A DNA stretch of 64,000 nt from Clostridium zeae (GCF_017312485.1 NZ_BMBA01000003.1:341463-405462), one strand, 5' to 3'. Numbered from the stretch's first letter, positions 10,272 to 20,118 are shown. Made by a program: numbers and translations. The notes: a model not told the origin generated them from the sequence alone.

Positions 10272-11726
10272 TTATTTACTCTTTAGTTCTACTAATTTTA
10301 TATCATTAGTAGTTATATCTCTGTAGGTTAAGTATCTATCGCATATATTCACATCTGTAACACCTTTTGCATCTACTATTTTTTTCTTTGATGAATCAAC
10401 CTCATCAATTACATATATGCCTTCATTATTAGAGTAATATATTTTATTATCTGCTATATTAACACATATAATGTCTTTCTCTAATACTTTATCCTCCTTA
10501 GTATCTATATCTTTCATGTGTAGTTCTCCTGTCGGATGACTAAAATAGTTATAATTTATATCTTTATCATTTAACATAAAACTATACTCGTATTTTTGAG
10601 TGACTTGAGAGTACTTAGGTATCATTTTATCTTGCGGATTTTTTATTAATATTTCTCCAGTATTTAGATTTCTTGATTTTAAATAATCATAATCTATATT
10701 TGAGCTTTTATCACTTACAATTTCATATTGAAAATATTTTTCTGTTGAACTATCTGGATAATACTCTTTATAAAAAATCTCTTTATTATTTACATCAAGT
10801 ATATCTGCATATTTTCCTTGAGATAAAACTTTGTAATTCTCTCCATTAGTATTTACTCTAAAAACTTCAGTGTAATACTCTGAGTTTACATATCCCGTTA
10901 ATTTTGTTCCTATTATAGTATCATCAATCACCCTAAGATTATAAAATGTAGTTATAAGATTTTTTTCTTCTTTTACATCAGTCAATTTTTTCTTATCTGT
11001 TCCATCTAGATTCATCTTATATAGATTGTTATTATCTTCTCCATCTACAAAATAAATAGTTTTATCTTTTTGAACCATATTAGATTTATTATTTATGTTC
11101 CCTTCTGTATTACCTGTAAACTTTACTATGTCTAACTTACACTCTACAGGTTTATTGATCAGCTCTAGATTTCCGCCTAATATATATGTTCCTGCTGTGT
11201 CAGTAGTAAGAGGTTTAGCGAACCATTTTACTTTAAATTCTACTTCTTTTTTATCTATGGTAAGCGCCTTTACTGCATCTGGCATTACTAGACTTTGGCC
11301 TTCGTAAATTTTTATACTCTCTTTATTAAATTTTAATGAATTTATTATCTCATCTAAACGTGACTTATAAGCTTCTTTATCATTTGTCTTTTCTATACTA
11401 TCTTTTAATAAAGTTATTGCTCCTATAATATCTGCTTTACCTTCTAATGCTTGTGATTTCATTAGTATAGCTTTATTATCTTTATCTGATATCTTAAGGA
11501 CCTTATCGCAATAAGTTATAGTATCCTGATATTTTTTTGAGTTCATAGTTATTTCCGCTCTCTTAATGTAGTAAAAAGTCTTTATCTTATTTAAGTTTAT
11601 AACTATTGAAATTACTAATACCAATACTACTAAGATAGAAATCAACGTAATTATCGGCCTTTTTAAACTCTTTTTGTTTTCTATCTTTTCCGCTTCTGCA
11701 TCATTACTTGATTCATCCATCTTCAT
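10272..11726 (-). CDS. Membrane-anchored TPR and DUF5050 (beta-propeller-like) protein
   Basis: A 484-residue protein with a short lysine-rich cytoplasmic N-terminus, one membrane segment near residues 25-45 (PIITLISILVVLVLVIS) and an external remainder. Residues 50-120 form TPR-like helices (YYIKRAEITMNSKKYQDTI and following). Residues 125-200 form a small linker domain, and 210-480 hold repeated units of the type IYFVDGEDNNNLYKMNLDG, as in DUF5050 or lipoprotein-receptor-like propellers. The start follows GGAGGGAG. Function unknown; such clostridial proteins are thought to bind envelope components. It lies between glmM and msrB on the same strand, behind the glmM terminator. Confidence 0.75.
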   Translation of the reverse strand: MKMDESSNDAEAEKIENKKSLKRPIITLISILVVLVLVISIVINLNKIKTFYYIKRAEITMNSKKYQDTITYCDKVLKISDKDNKAILMKSQALEGKADIIGAITLLKDSIEKTNDKEAYKSRLDEIINSLKFNKESIKIYEGQSLVMPDAVKALTIDKKEVEFKVKWFAKPLTTDTAGTYILGGNLELINKPVECKLDIVKFTGNTEGNINNKSNMVQKDKTIYFVDGEDNNNLYKMNLDGTDKKKLTDVKEEKNLITTFYNLRVIDDTIIGTKLTGYVNSEYYTEVFRVNTNGENYKVLSQGKYADILDVNNKEIFYKEYYPDSSTEKYFQYEIVSDKSSNIDYDYLKSRNLNTGEILIKNPQDKMIPKYSQVTQKYEYSFMLNDKDINYNYFSHPTGELHMKDIDTKEDKVLEKDIICVNIADNKIYYSNNEGIYVIDEVDSSKKKIVDAKGVTDVNICDRYLTYRDITTNDIKLVELKSK

Positions 11727-11898
11727 TAAACTCCCTCCAAAAAAGCTTTCTTATTATTATATTTTTGCTAAGGCTTGGTTATTACTGAATAAGAATCATA
11801 ACTTGTTTTTATAAACTTTAAGTAACAAAATTCTCTAACTTTAATACAATATTATTAAGATACTTTAGAAGGGATTGCTGTATAAAAAAGAACATAAT

Positions 11899-11930
11899 AA
11901 AAAAGTCGCTGAATCTTCAGCGACTTTTTT
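11899..11930. terminator. Intrinsic terminator of glmM
   Basis: A near-perfect palindrome AAAAGTCGCTGAA/TTCAGCGACTTTTTT with A and T runs on both sides, about 20 bases after the glmM stop. Confidence 0.85.
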
Positions 11931-11950
11931 AACGTATCTACCTTTTCATA

Positions 11951-13300
11951 TTAATTATTAGCTTTTTGCTCAATTAATTTAGCTAAATCATGAGCCATTT
12001 TATCTATTTCTTCTTGATTTTCTCCCTCGAGCATAACCCTTACTAACGGTTCTGTACCAGAAGGTCTTATAAGAACTCTTCCAACTCCATGAAGTGCTTC
12101 TTCTATTTTCTTTATTTCATTCTTTATTTCTTCATCTTCTTCATGTATATTCTTTTTTTCGTTTGGAATCTTTGCATTGGCAAGAACCTGTGGTAATTCA
12201 TGCATTATAGATGCTAGTTCACTTAAAGTTTTACCGCTTTTCTTTATTATTGAAGCCATTTGAAGAGCTGTAACTAGACCATCACCTGTAGTATTGAAAT
12301 CTAAGAATATAATATGACCAGATTGTTCACCACCTAATACATATCCATCCTTAACCATTTCCTCAAGAACATATCTATCTCCAACTTTAGTATCTATTGT
12401 CTTTATTCCTTCTCTTTCACAAGCTAACTTAAGCCCTAAGTTACTCATTACAGTGACTACTAAAGTATCATCTTTCAATCTTCCTAGTTCTTTCAAATGC
12501 TTTGCACAAAGTGTCATTGCGAAGTCTCCGTTGATAAGCTTTCCTTTTTCATCAACAGCAAGACATCTATCAGCATCACCATCAAATGCAAAACCAACAT
12601 CACAACCTTTTTTTATTACATAATCCATTAGCTCTTCTGGATGAGTTGAACCGCAGTTTTCATTTATGTTAGTTCCATCTGGATTATCATTTATAACAAA
12701 TACGTCTGCTCCAAGATCTCTAAAAGCTTGAACAGCAGCAGAATAACATGCACCATTAGCACAATCTAAAGCAACTCTAAGTCCTTCTAAGTCAAAAGCT
12801 ATTGTTTGCTTTGCAAATTCTATATAATCTTCTAATGCTCCAACTTCTCTTCTCTTTCTTCCTACATTTTCTCCTGTAGGACTTGGCACACCTTCAAAAT
12901 TACTTTCTATAACTCTCTGTATTTCATCCTCTAGCTCATCTTGAAGTTTATACCCTTTATTGTCAAAAAACTTAATTCCATTATATTCTACTGGATTATG
13001 GGATGCTGATATCATTATTCCAGCATCAGCTCCGTACTCTCTTGTTAAATAAGCTATTGCTGGAGTAGGTACAACTCCTAATGCTACTGCTTCTGCACCA
13101 ACTGATAATATACCTGCAACTAAAGCTGATTCAAGCATATCACAAGATATTCTTGTATCTTTTCCAACTAATATCTTAGGTTTATGGGTTCCTTCTGTTA
13201 ATACATACGCCCCAGCTCTTCCTAAGTTATAAGCTGTAAGTGCAGTAAGCTCAGTATTAGCAATACCTCTAACTCCATCAGTTCCAAACATTCTTCCCAT
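11951..13300 (-). CDS. glmM: Phosphoglucosamine mutase
   Basis: A 449-residue alpha-D-phosphohexomutase that interconverts glucosamine 6-phosphate and glucosamine 1-phosphate for cell-wall UDP-GlcNAc synthesis. The N-terminus [14 protein letters not shown] is typical of GlmM. The phosphoserine loop [16 protein letters not shown] is near residues 98-113, the metal-binding loop DGDADRC near 238-244, the sugar-binding GGEQSGH near 323-329 and the phosphate-binding [12 protein letters not shown] near the C-terminus. In many Firmicutes glmM follows cdaA-cdaR; here that pair lies about 16 kb away. Its substrate is the ligand of the glmS ribozyme 2.5 kb downstream. Confidence 0.97.
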   Translation of the reverse strand: MGRMFGTDGVRGIANTELTALTAYNLGRAGAYVLTEGTHKPKILVGKDTRISCDMLESALVAGILSVGAEAVALGVVPTPAIAYLTREYGADAGIMISASHNPVEYNGIKFFDNKGYKLQDELEDEIQRVIESNFEGVPSPTGENVGRKRREVGALEDYIEFAKQTIAFDLEGLRVALDCANGACYSAAVQAFRDLGADVFVINDNPDGTNINENCGSTHPEELMDYVIKKGCDVGFAFDGDADRCLAVDEKGKLINGDFAMTLCAKHLKELGRLKDDTLVVTVMSNLGLKLACEREGIKTIDTKVGDRYVLEEMVKDGYVLGGEQSGHIIFLDFNTTGDGLVTALQMASIIKKSGKTLSELASIMHELPQVLANAKIPNEKKNIHEEDEEIKNEIKKIEEALHGVGRVLIRPSGTEPLVRVMLEGENQEEIDKMAHDLAKLIEQKANN

Positions 13301-13534
13301 ATAATATATACCTCACCTTTGCATTTTTACTTTTTTGTACAGATGATTACTTTCATCCTTAAATTTATATTTTCAAACCTTTTCACAAGAAACCGTGAGA
13401 ATCTTGAAAATAATTTTTTACATTAAAGCAATTCATCTTTATATATGACTTATTTTATCAAATTAAATCTTTACTTAAAACATATAAATGTTTAATTTGA
13501 CAAACAGACTATAAATAGCCTCTAGTGTATATTA
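13301..13534 (-). other. Long structured glmM leader
   Basis: The leader of about 225 bases contains two imperfect stems on the minus strand. One pairs CAAATTAAA with TTTAATTTG; the other pairs TTTTCAA with TTTGAAAA and has an internal TCAC/GTGA pair. No known riboswitch class is recognised and no ORF is apparent. Confidence 0.35.
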
Positions 13535-13563
13535 TATGAATGTTGATGCAATTAATCAACAAC
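13535..13563 (-). promoter_or_regulatory. Probable sigma-A promoter of glmM
   Basis: On the minus strand TTGATT and TATAAT are separated by 17 bases, followed by the leader described above. Confidence 0.5.
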
Positions 13564-13625
13564 GAAGAAATTACAATACCTTTAATTTTTAAATAAAATT
13601 CGATATAAACTTTTTATTTCTCCCT

Positions 13626-14450
13626 TTAATATCCAGATAGTCCTCTATCTCTACATTTTCCCTCAACCTTCATGAAGATAAAATATCCAATCCAAAGCAA
13701 TGCGATCATGAATCCACATAGTATTACAAATTGCAGTCTAAGGTCAATTATAGACTTTTGTCCTACAAGTATTGATCTAACGCTATCATTGAGATATGTT
13801 AATGGAATAGCAAATGCTATTGGTAATAAATACTTTGGAAATATCTGAATAGGAAAATATCCTCCCGAAAACCCAGATAAAAGTGAATTTGATATATCTA
13901 CTACAGTATTAGCATTTTTTATTATCAAAACTAAGCTTGCCATAATTAAACCTAGTCCAATTAATGCTATAATTCCTGGACACATATATAAAAGTGCTTT
14001 TATAATATTACCATTTATATTAAACCCAAATAAAAAGTGACAAACTATACCAGTAACAACTATTTCAACAGTACATCTTAAAAATTCAAATATAGAACTG
14101 GACACTACTAGTATTGCTCTATTAACAGGAGCAGTCCAATTAGATTCCAATACCCCATCCATCATCTCATCTTTCATGGAAAAACCAACACTCCACATCG
14201 CGGCTCCACTATAAGCCGAAATCATAAAACCAATTACTAAAAATCCCATGTAATCAGAACTTCCAGTATAGGCCTGAAATCCACTTAAGCTATTTCCCTG
14301 AGAAAACACTTTAGACATAAAATAAAACGGACTTAACCATATTATTGGATCTACTATAAAGAAAAATATATTCAGTGGATACCTAAAATATATTTTAGCT
14401 TTCATTATAAAGCGTGCTCTTATAACTCTCATAACTTTTTTCAGCTCCAA
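13626..14450 (-). CDS. ABC-2 type exporter permease (third gene of operon)
   Basis: A 274-residue integral membrane protein with about six hydrophobic segments and the ABC-2 pattern: a cytoplasmic N-terminal amphipathic region (RVIRARFIMKAKIYFRYP), an EMMDGVLESNWTAPV segment between early membrane helices, and a C-terminal LTYLNDSVRSILVG re-entrant region. It is encoded 12 bases downstream of the second permease and should form a heterodimeric exporter with it and the ATPase. Substrate unknown; this layout occurs in drug, lipid or antimicrobial-peptide exporters. Confidence 0.85.
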   Translation of the reverse strand: MELKKVMRVIRARFIMKAKIYFRYPLNIFFFIVDPIIWLSPFYFMSKVFSQGNSLSGFQAYTGSSDYMGFLVIGFMISAYSGAAMWSVGFSMKDEMMDGVLESNWTAPVNRAILVVSSSIFEFLRCTVEIVVTGIVCHFLFGFNINGNIIKALLYMCPGIIALIGLGLIMASLVLIIKNANTVVDISNSLLSGFSGGYFPIQIFPKYLLPIAFAIPLTYLNDSVRSILVGQKSIIDLRLQFVILCGFMIALLWIGYFIFMKVEGKCRDRGLSGY

Positions 14451-14462
14451 ATCAGCACCTCC

Positions 14463-15287
14463 CTAAAATCTTTCTAAAGATCCTTCCATTTTTACTTTTC
14501 TTTCTACTAAAACAAAAACTAATCTTCCTATTATAAGATATATCAAACTTACTATTAGACATGTTATTATCTGACTAAATGCTGATTCTATCCCTTCACC
14601 TTCAACCATTACTTTTCTAGCAGCTTCAATGCCATAAGTAAACGGAAAAGCTTTAGATAAAGCTTGCATCCATCCAGGCATGACACTAATAGGAAAAGAG
14701 ATTCCGCATAATATCATAACTAATCCTCTTACTAGTTGTACTGCTATATTGGCATCCTTAAGCCAAAGCACAAGACTTGCAAATATCATTCCAAATCCAA
14801 TTACACCTGGAATCATAACAATAAATATTGCCATCCATTCTAATAAATTTCCTGAAAAACTCATTCTATAAATAAAGGTATACTCAACCATACTCACAAA
14901 TATATAAGTAAATCCTATAAATATATTTACTAAGGCTCCCCCAAATAATATATCAATCTTTTTTATTGGACAAAGCCATAAAGACTCTAGAGTTCCTCTT
15001 CTCTGCTCTTGTCTTAAAAAGGTTCCGAAAGTCCACATCATAGTGTTTACCCACATGTATACCATAACCCCAACCGCTATAAAAGCAGTGTAATTAGTAG
15101 TTCCTGCTATCTCTTTAAAGGTGTTAAGTCCTCCTTGGTCTGGTCCTGCAAGACCAACTGCACTTAATATATATATTATCGGGAACATAAGGGGCCATAT
15201 TATAAGCCCAGGTATCCAGTCTTTATACCTTGTGACCTCTGTAAACTCTTTTCTGCCTACAGCAAGAATAGTTCGTATTCTATTCAT
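14463..15287 (-). CDS. ABC-2 type exporter permease (second gene of operon)
   Basis: A 274-residue ABC-2 permease with about six membrane segments. I start it at the ATG at 15287 (MNRIRTILAVGRKEF), which has GGGGTGAG three bases upstream. A longer frame from 15338 would overlap the ATPase gene by about 40 bases. The RRGTLESLWLCPI segment between helices and the FPFTYGIEAARKVM segment near the C-terminus are typical of ABC-2 proteins. It begins 10 bases after the ATPase stop, so the two are translationally linked. Confidence 0.87.
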   Translation of the reverse strand: MNRIRTILAVGRKEFTEVTRYKDWIPGLIIWPLMFPIIYILSAVGLAGPDQGGLNTFKEIAGTTNYTAFIAVGVMVYMWVNTMMWTFGTFLRQEQRRGTLESLWLCPIKKIDILFGGALVNIFIGFTYIFVSMVEYTFIYRMSFSGNLLEWMAIFIVMIPGVIGFGMIFASLVLWLKDANIAVQLVRGLVMILCGISFPISVMPGWMQALSKAFPFTYGIEAARKVMVEGEGIESAFSQIITCLIVSLIYLIIGRLVFVLVERKVKMEGSLERF

Positions 15288-15297
15288 AATCTCACCC

Positions 15298-16296
15298 CTA
15301 ATCCCTAAGTTTCTTTCCCGTAAGGTGTATAAATACATCTTCTAAGGATGGTATAACAACATTCATGCTTTTTATTGATATCTTATTTCTTCCAAGAAAA
15401 TCTATTATCTCTTGAACTATATTTTCTTTTTCATCATGATGTATTAATAGTTCATAACTATTTCTTTCTTCCATGTAACTTACAGTTACATTTTTTATAT
15501 TTTCTAATTTCTTAAGTTTGGTAGTTATTTCATCAGAAATACTATTTACTTCTATCTTTATACTTCTCACATCACTTATAGTCTTCTTTAGATTATCAGG
15601 TGTATCTAAAGTTATTATTTTTCCTCCATCAACTATAGCAATCCTATCACATAGAAAATCAGCTTCTTCCATATAGTGTGTTGTCAAAAGTATAGTCTTA
15701 CCTTCACTTTTAAGAGATGTTATTATCTCTCTCAAATTTAATGCTGATTGAGGATCTAATCCTAAAGTTGGTTCATCAAGTAAAACCACAGGGGCATCAG
15801 GAATTAGTGCTTTACCAAGTGCTACCTTTTGTTTCATACCAGTTGAAAATTTTTCTACTGTTTCATCTGCTTTTTCGATTATATCTAACTTTTTTAATAT
15901 TCTTTCCGCTCTTATTTTAGCTTCTTTTTTAGAAAATCCATATAAGGATGCAAAGTATTCTAAGTTTTCTCTTGCTGTAAGCTTCCAATAAATACTCCTA
16001 TCTCCTGCTAGTACTGTACCTATCTGACTTAATGCTTTAGAAGAGTCTTTTTCCACATCCAGTCCATTTACTAGCACTCTTCCAGACGTAGGTCTTAGAA
16101 GTCCTGTAATCATTTTTATAGTTGTAGTTTTTCCTGCTCCATTAGGACCTAACAGCCCAAATATCTCACCTTTATATATATCAAAAGATACACCTTCAAC
16201 AGCTATAAATTCTTTCTTCTCAATAACCTTCAAAAATTTCTTTTTTATCGATATAAAAACCTTTCTTACATTCTCAACTTGAACCACTTTTTGCAT
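15298..16296 (-). CDS. ABC transporter ATP-binding protein (first gene of exporter operon)
   Basis: A 332-residue ATPase of the DrrA/NatA type. Walker A is GPNGAGKTTT near residues 53-62, the signature is FSTGMKQKVALGKAL near 152-166, Walker B is VVLLDEPTLGLDP near 170-182, and the switch histidine lies in LLTTHYMEEAD. About 90 residues beyond the nucleotide-binding domain form a C-terminal extension typical of exporters of this class. The start follows AGGAAGG. It is first in a three-gene exporter operon and lies just downstream of the MFS terminator. Confidence 0.92.
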   Translation of the reverse strand: MQKVVQVENVRKVFISIKKKFLKVIEKKEFIAVEGVSFDIYKGEIFGLLGPNGAGKTTTIKMITGLLRPTSGRVLVNGLDVEKDSSKALSQIGTVLAGDRSIYWKLTARENLEYFASLYGFSKKEAKIRAERILKKLDIIEKADETVEKFSTGMKQKVALGKALIPDAPVVLLDEPTLGLDPQSALNLREIITSLKSEGKTILLTTHYMEEADFLCDRIAIVDGGKIITLDTPDNLKKTISDVRSIKIEVNSISDEITTKLKKLENIKNVTVSYMEERNSYELLIHHDEKENIVQEIIDFLGRNKISIKSMNVVIPSLEDVFIHLTGKKLRD

Positions 16297-16320
16297 TTAT
16301 TTACATCATCCTTCCTAAAA

Positions 16321-16347
16321 AAATAGTACCTTAGGCACCACTATTTA
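16321..16347 (-). terminator. Intrinsic terminator of the MFS gene
   Basis: An AAATAGT/ACTATTT stem followed by TTTTTTT on the minus strand separates the MFS gene from the ABC exporter operon. Confidence 0.65.
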
Positions 16348-16418
16348 TAGCTAATAGAAATTCTTATATTGTTTTCTTTTTGATTTTAAACTTTACCAAT
16401 AAATTAAATTACTGAACC

Positions 16419-17717
16419 TTACATTATATCTTCTATAGTCTGCTTTTCTGGATCATAGTTAATAACCTTCTTCACTGATTTCATAAATGCAAAACATATA
16501 ATAAAAAGAAGAGTTGCTCCAAAACTTCCGCATATAACTTGTTTTGCGCCTAATATTCCTCCAAGAACTCCACCTATAACCATGCCAATTGGGGAAAGTG
16601 CTTGAGTAAAGGTACCAATTAAAGCAAATACCTTTCCTCTCATATCTTGTGGGACAATAAGTTGCGCTGCTGTATTTAATAAAGTGTTAAGTACAGCATT
16701 CAAGGCTCCTGCTATAAATAACAATATACAAATAGCATATATATTTTCAGTGATAGGTGCTATCATAACCATAGCCATGCTTATAATGCCGCTGCTTACA
16801 AAAACAACAAATTTATTTTTAGGTGCTATCTTTATTATCGATAAAGTCAGCATCCCGGAGATCATTCCTAGAGTAAATATCCCCATTGCAAGACCATATT
16901 TCTTTGCATCTAATCCTGGAGTGGAATTAAAATAAGGCATGAACAATACCAAACCTACTTGTGCAAAAAAATTGATAACACATGCTAATATAATAATATT
17001 TCTTAAACCCTCAAATTTTATTGAAAACTTAAGTCCATCAACAAAATCTTCTTTAAAATTAGATTTCTCTTTTTTATGAATAACTTTAGGAACCTTTAAG
17101 AATAACTCAAGAGAACCAGAGAAAAGATATGAAAACCCATTCAATAAGAACATTATAGGCGCTCCTAGAATTGAAAAAATTGCACCACCAGCCATTGTTC
17201 CTACTAAATTTGCTCCTGTGTTTGACATTTGATAACTAGAATTTGCCTGTAAAAGTCTTTCTTTAGGTACTAAATCAGGCAATACCGAACTTATACTAGG
17301 TCCAAAAAATGCTGAACATATCCCAAGTACTATCCCAGCAGTCATCACCATCCATACAGACCCTACACCTTTGTATATCGCAAAACCAACTGATACAATC
17401 GCTACCCCACGTATTAAATCAGCTAGTATAATAATCAACTTTCTATTTGCTCTATCTACCCAAACACCTGCAAACGGTGATATTGCAATCCTTGGAATCA
17501 TTGTAATTGCCATAATGGTCCCCATAAGAGCCGAAGATCCTGTAACAGCTAAAACCCAAAATCCTAATGCAATTTCATAAATAGCATCCCCAAAACATGA
17601 TACAAGCTGCCCTTGCCATAATAAAAAGAAGTTTTTATTCCAAAGTTTTTCTGTGTTTTTAAAAACACCTTCATCAGTAGTATCGGAATATTGAATCTCT
17701 TTTATTTCTTCACTCAT
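16419..17717 (-). CDS. MFS efflux transporter (MefA/Tet(V)-like)
   Basis: A 432-residue major facilitator with about 12 hydrophobic segments, beginning in the cytoplasm (NKNFFLLWQGQLVSCFGDAIYEIALGFW). The motif WVDRANRKLIII near residues 80-90 is the loop 2-3 signature DRxxRR/K of the family. VPQDMRGKVFALIGTF is the equivalent loop in the C-terminal half. Similar proteins are annotated as macrolide or multidrug exporters, but the substrate cannot be inferred. Single gene with its own ribosome site and terminator. Confidence 0.85.
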   Translation of the reverse strand: MSEEIKEIQYSDTTDEGVFKNTEKLWNKNFFLLWQGQLVSCFGDAIYEIALGFWVLAVTGSSALMGTIMAITMIPRIAISPFAGVWVDRANRKLIIILADLIRGVAIVSVGFAIYKGVGSVWMVMTAGIVLGICSAFFGPSISSVLPDLVPKERLLQANSSYQMSNTGANLVGTMAGGAIFSILGAPIMFLLNGFSYLFSGSLELFLKVPKVIHKKEKSNFKEDFVDGLKFSIKFEGLRNIIILACVINFFAQVGLVLFMPYFNSTPGLDAKKYGLAMGIFTLGMISGMLTLSIIKIAPKNKFVVFVSSGIISMAMVMIAPITENIYAICILLFIAGALNAVLNTLLNTAAQLIVPQDMRGKVFALIGTFTQALSPIGMVIGGVLGGILGAKQVICGSFGATLLFIICFAFMKSVKKVINYDPEKQTIEDIM

Positions 17718-17827
17718 ATTTATTTCTCCTATTTTATTTATACTTACATCTTAATAGTCATTGTTAGTCTATAAATGAAAAAGTATTTTTGAAATATCAT
17801 TAATAAACCATCTATCACACTACTACC

Positions 17828-18619
17828 TTATAGCTTAATCTGATTCTTAACAATTGCTCCATCTAATATGGTAATGCTATCACTATATTCTACAGTATCT
17901 ATTTCACATTTTTCTCCAATAGTTATGTTTTTTCCTCTTACAATGGAGGCTTTGGTTACTTCAAGATAGATATTATCTCCTTCAATAGAATCACAAATTA
18001 ATCTACTTTTACTAAAAGAAGCAAATCTTATAAAACTCATAACAAAGGAATCCTTGGATCTGAGTCTAACTTCAATTTCCTTTCCTCCAATTTCATTAGT
18101 TTTACATTCTCCACCTGGATTTATTTCTATCTTTTCTGCATTAAGCATCTCACCAATATTAAATGCACCATAGCAGGTGAAATGTTCTGCTTCACAATTA
18201 CCACCTATTCTTACTCCACCAAATATCTTTATGCTATCACCTTTTAAGTTTCCGCCAACTTTAGAATCTCCTGATATTTTTAACTGACCTACAGATAAGT
18301 CTCCACCTATCTTTGAATCTCCACTGACCTTCATCTCATCACTAGTTATATTACCATTAATAGACGAAGATCCTGATACTGAAAATAATGAACTTTTTAC
18401 ATCTCCTTTTATTGATGCATCTCCACTTATCTTAAACTCCTGGCATAGCACATCTCCAACAACATTAGATGAACCTGAGCATTTAAAATCAACACAATCT
18501 AAATTACCATTAATCTCACCTGCACCACTAATCTTTACGGAATTAAACTTTCCTCCACCAAACTTACCTGACCCTGATATCTTCAAATCTGATCTATCAC
18601 TATAATAACTTCTCTCCAT
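17828..18619 (-). CDS. Bactofilin-like polymer-forming protein (YhbF/YhbE type)
   Basis: A 263-residue cytoplasmic protein of tandem beta-helix rungs of about 18-20 residues with the pattern xVSGSxxxxGxx (for example ISGSGKFGGGKF, CSGSSNVVGDV, VSGDSKIGGDL). A conserved C-terminal block contains IEGDNIYLE and IVRGKNITIG. No signal or membrane segment. In B. subtilis the yhbE/yhbF products are bactofilins that follow the HTH gene yhbD, and the gene order is the same here. The likely role is a polymerising scaffold. It is the third gene of the operon, 18 bases after a paralogue. Confidence 0.82.
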   Translation of the reverse strand: MERSYYSDRSDLKISGSGKFGGGKFNSVKISGAGEINGNLDCVDFKCSGSSNVVGDVLCQEFKISGDASIKGDVKSSLFSVSGSSSINGNITSDEMKVSGDSKIGGDLSVGQLKISGDSKVGGNLKGDSIKIFGGVRIGGNCEAEHFTCYGAFNIGEMLNAEKIEINPGGECKTNEIGGKEIEVRLRSKDSFVMSFIRFASFSKSRLICDSIEGDNIYLEVTKASIVRGKNITIGEKCEIDTVEYSDSITILDGAIVKNQIKL

Positions 18620-18637
18620 TATTAAATTCCTCCTTTT

Positions 18638-19384
18638 CTATAATTGAACTTGCTCTATAACTTTGCTGCTTGGATCAATAGATATTGTATTATGATATTC
18701 AACTCTTTGAATGGTACATTTTTTTCCTATAACTACATCAGTGCCTCTTACAATTCTAGCTGTAGTTGACTCTAAATATATATCGTCTCCTTCAATAACA
18801 TTACAATCAAGTTCATCAAGAGAGTAATTAAATATAGCTTTTGTTATTTTAGATAGAATTCCTACACTCCAATTTCCAAGCCTTACATTTATACTTCTTC
18901 CACCCATTTCTGAAACTTCACACTTACCACTAATTTCAACTGATATATTTTCACTATTAAGAAGACCACCAATCTTGAACGCTCCAGAACATTTAAAATC
19001 TTCAGCTTCACAATCTCCAACTATACTTGTAGCTCCTTGTATATCAATAGTTTCACTACTAAGATTCCCACATACTTTTAAGCTTCCTTGTATATTACTT
19101 CTCTTACTATTTAAATTTCCACCTATCTTGCCTGCTCCACTTATGTTGCAAGCCTCAGCCTCTACATTTCCTGTACATTTAGTAGCTCCACTAACGTTAT
19201 AAGTTACAGTCTTCACATTGCCTTCAAATTTTGCTGCACCAGCTGCCTCAAATTCAACACAATCTATATCTCCGTTAATCTTTGCTGCTCCACTAACCTG
19301 TACTCTATTAAATTTACCACCACCAGAGCTACCAGCTCCCGAAATTTCTAAATCTCCTCTATCTTCATAATATCTATCATTCAT
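18638..19384 (-). CDS. Bactofilin-like polymer-forming protein, paralogue
   Basis: A 248-residue paralogue of the downstream protein with the same rung pattern (ISGAGSSGGGKFNRV, VSGATKCTGNV, ISGAGKIGGNL) and the C-terminal IEGDDIYLESTTARIVRG block. The repeats are coding periodicity, not DNA repeats with another role. The start follows GGAGGTTAAGGG. It lies between the YhbD-like regulator and the second bactofilin. The two probably co-polymerise or pair, as proposed for B. subtilis BacE/BacF. Confidence 0.82.
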   Translation of the reverse strand: MNDRYYEDRGDLEISGAGSSGGGKFNRVQVSGAAKINGDIDCVEFEAAGAAKFEGNVKTVTYNVSGATKCTGNVEAEACNISGAGKIGGNLNSKRSNIQGSLKVCGNLSSETIDIQGATSIVGDCEAEDFKCSGAFKIGGLLNSENISVEISGKCEVSEMGGRSINVRLGNWSVGILSKITKAIFNYSLDELDCNVIEGDDIYLESTTARIVRGTDVVIGKKCTIQRVEYHNTISIDPSSKVIEQVQL

Positions 19385-19399
19385 AATACCCTTAACCTC

Positions 19400-20017
19400 C
19401 TATACTAAATTAGTTATAACTTTTTCTGTAAAACCACTTAAATTAATTCTTTCTAAGACTTTACCATCACCTAATATAATATTTGCTGAATCTGCTAGTA
19501 TTCCTATTCCTACTCCCATCTTTCGAACAAATACAAGCTCAAAGTCTTTTTCTTTTATATTACTATAATTTTCTATTAATCCTTTTATTGTAAAATTAAT
19601 TTCATCTAAATTCAAGTTACCTTGTTCCAACAAGTATTTGTATAATGCCAAGAAGACTATGTCATCTACGCTCAATTCATCTTTTAGACTAAAGTTATTT
19701 TTGTACATATCTAGAACATGCTGTGTAACAATGTTTCCTTTTAATATATCTTCTATATAAAATTTAGAGGATATAGAACTCCCTTGAAATCTTTCTGCTA
19801 GATCATCTAAGGAAACATCATCTTTCATCTCAACTATTCTATTTATTCTATCTAATATTTTATCCTTAGGAAAATAGGTTTCTTGTCCTGTAAAAGAAGA
19901 CTTCTTTATAAACCACTCCTCAGGTATTAAGTTTTTCCTTTTCCATCTATATAGCTGACCATAAGATATGCCAGTAAGTTCTAATAACTCTTTTTTTGAT
20001 ATCAAATTTTCTTCCAT
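19400..20017 (-). CDS. YhbD-like DUF4004 protein with N-terminal MerR-type helix-turn-helix
   Basis: A 205-residue protein. I choose the ATG at 20017 (MEENLISKKELLE), which lies seven bases after AGGAGG. The ATG at 20023 almost touches the ribosome site. Residues 5-35 (SKKELLELTGISYGQLYRWK) form a MerR-like winged helix; the remainder matches the YhbD/DUF4004 type, including a C-terminal VGIGILADSANIILG. First gene of the operon with the two bactofilin-like genes, which it probably regulates. An inverted repeat overlaps its own promoter. Confidence 0.82.
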   Translation of the reverse strand: MEENLISKKELLELTGISYGQLYRWKRKNLIPEEWFIKKSSFTGQETYFPKDKILDRINRIVEMKDDVSLDDLAERFQGSSISSKFYIEDILKGNIVTQHVLDMYKNNFSLKDELSVDDIVFLALYKYLLEQGNLNLDEINFTIKGLIENYSNIKEKDFELVFVRKMGVGIGILADSANIILGDGKVLERINLSGFTEKVITNLV

Positions 20018-20037
20018 TTTCATTCCTCCTTGAATTC

Positions 20038-20066
20038 AGTATAACAAAACATTGTTACGTTAGCAA
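20038..20066 (-). promoter_or_regulatory. Promoter and candidate operator of the yhbD-bactofilin operon
   Basis: On the minus strand TTGCTA and TATACT are 17 bases apart. The inverted repeat GTAACA-ATGTTT-TGTTATAC overlaps the spacer and -10 and is a candidate autoregulatory site. Confidence 0.5.
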
Positions 20067-20086
20067 TACTTATTTTTAAAAAATGT

Positions 20087-20118
20087 AAAAGCCACCATCA
20101 AAAAAGATGGTGGCTTTT
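20087..20118. terminator. Intrinsic terminator of yerC
   Basis: Arms AAAAGCCACCATC and GATGGTGGCTTTT form a perfect 13-bp stem with T-rich sequence on the minus strand. Confidence 0.85.

Noticed and set aside
17828..19384. Short repeats in tandem resembling a repeat array
   Set aside because: They follow a codon-phased pattern and encode beta-helix rungs of bactofilins; spacing and sequence vary, unlike a CRISPR array.
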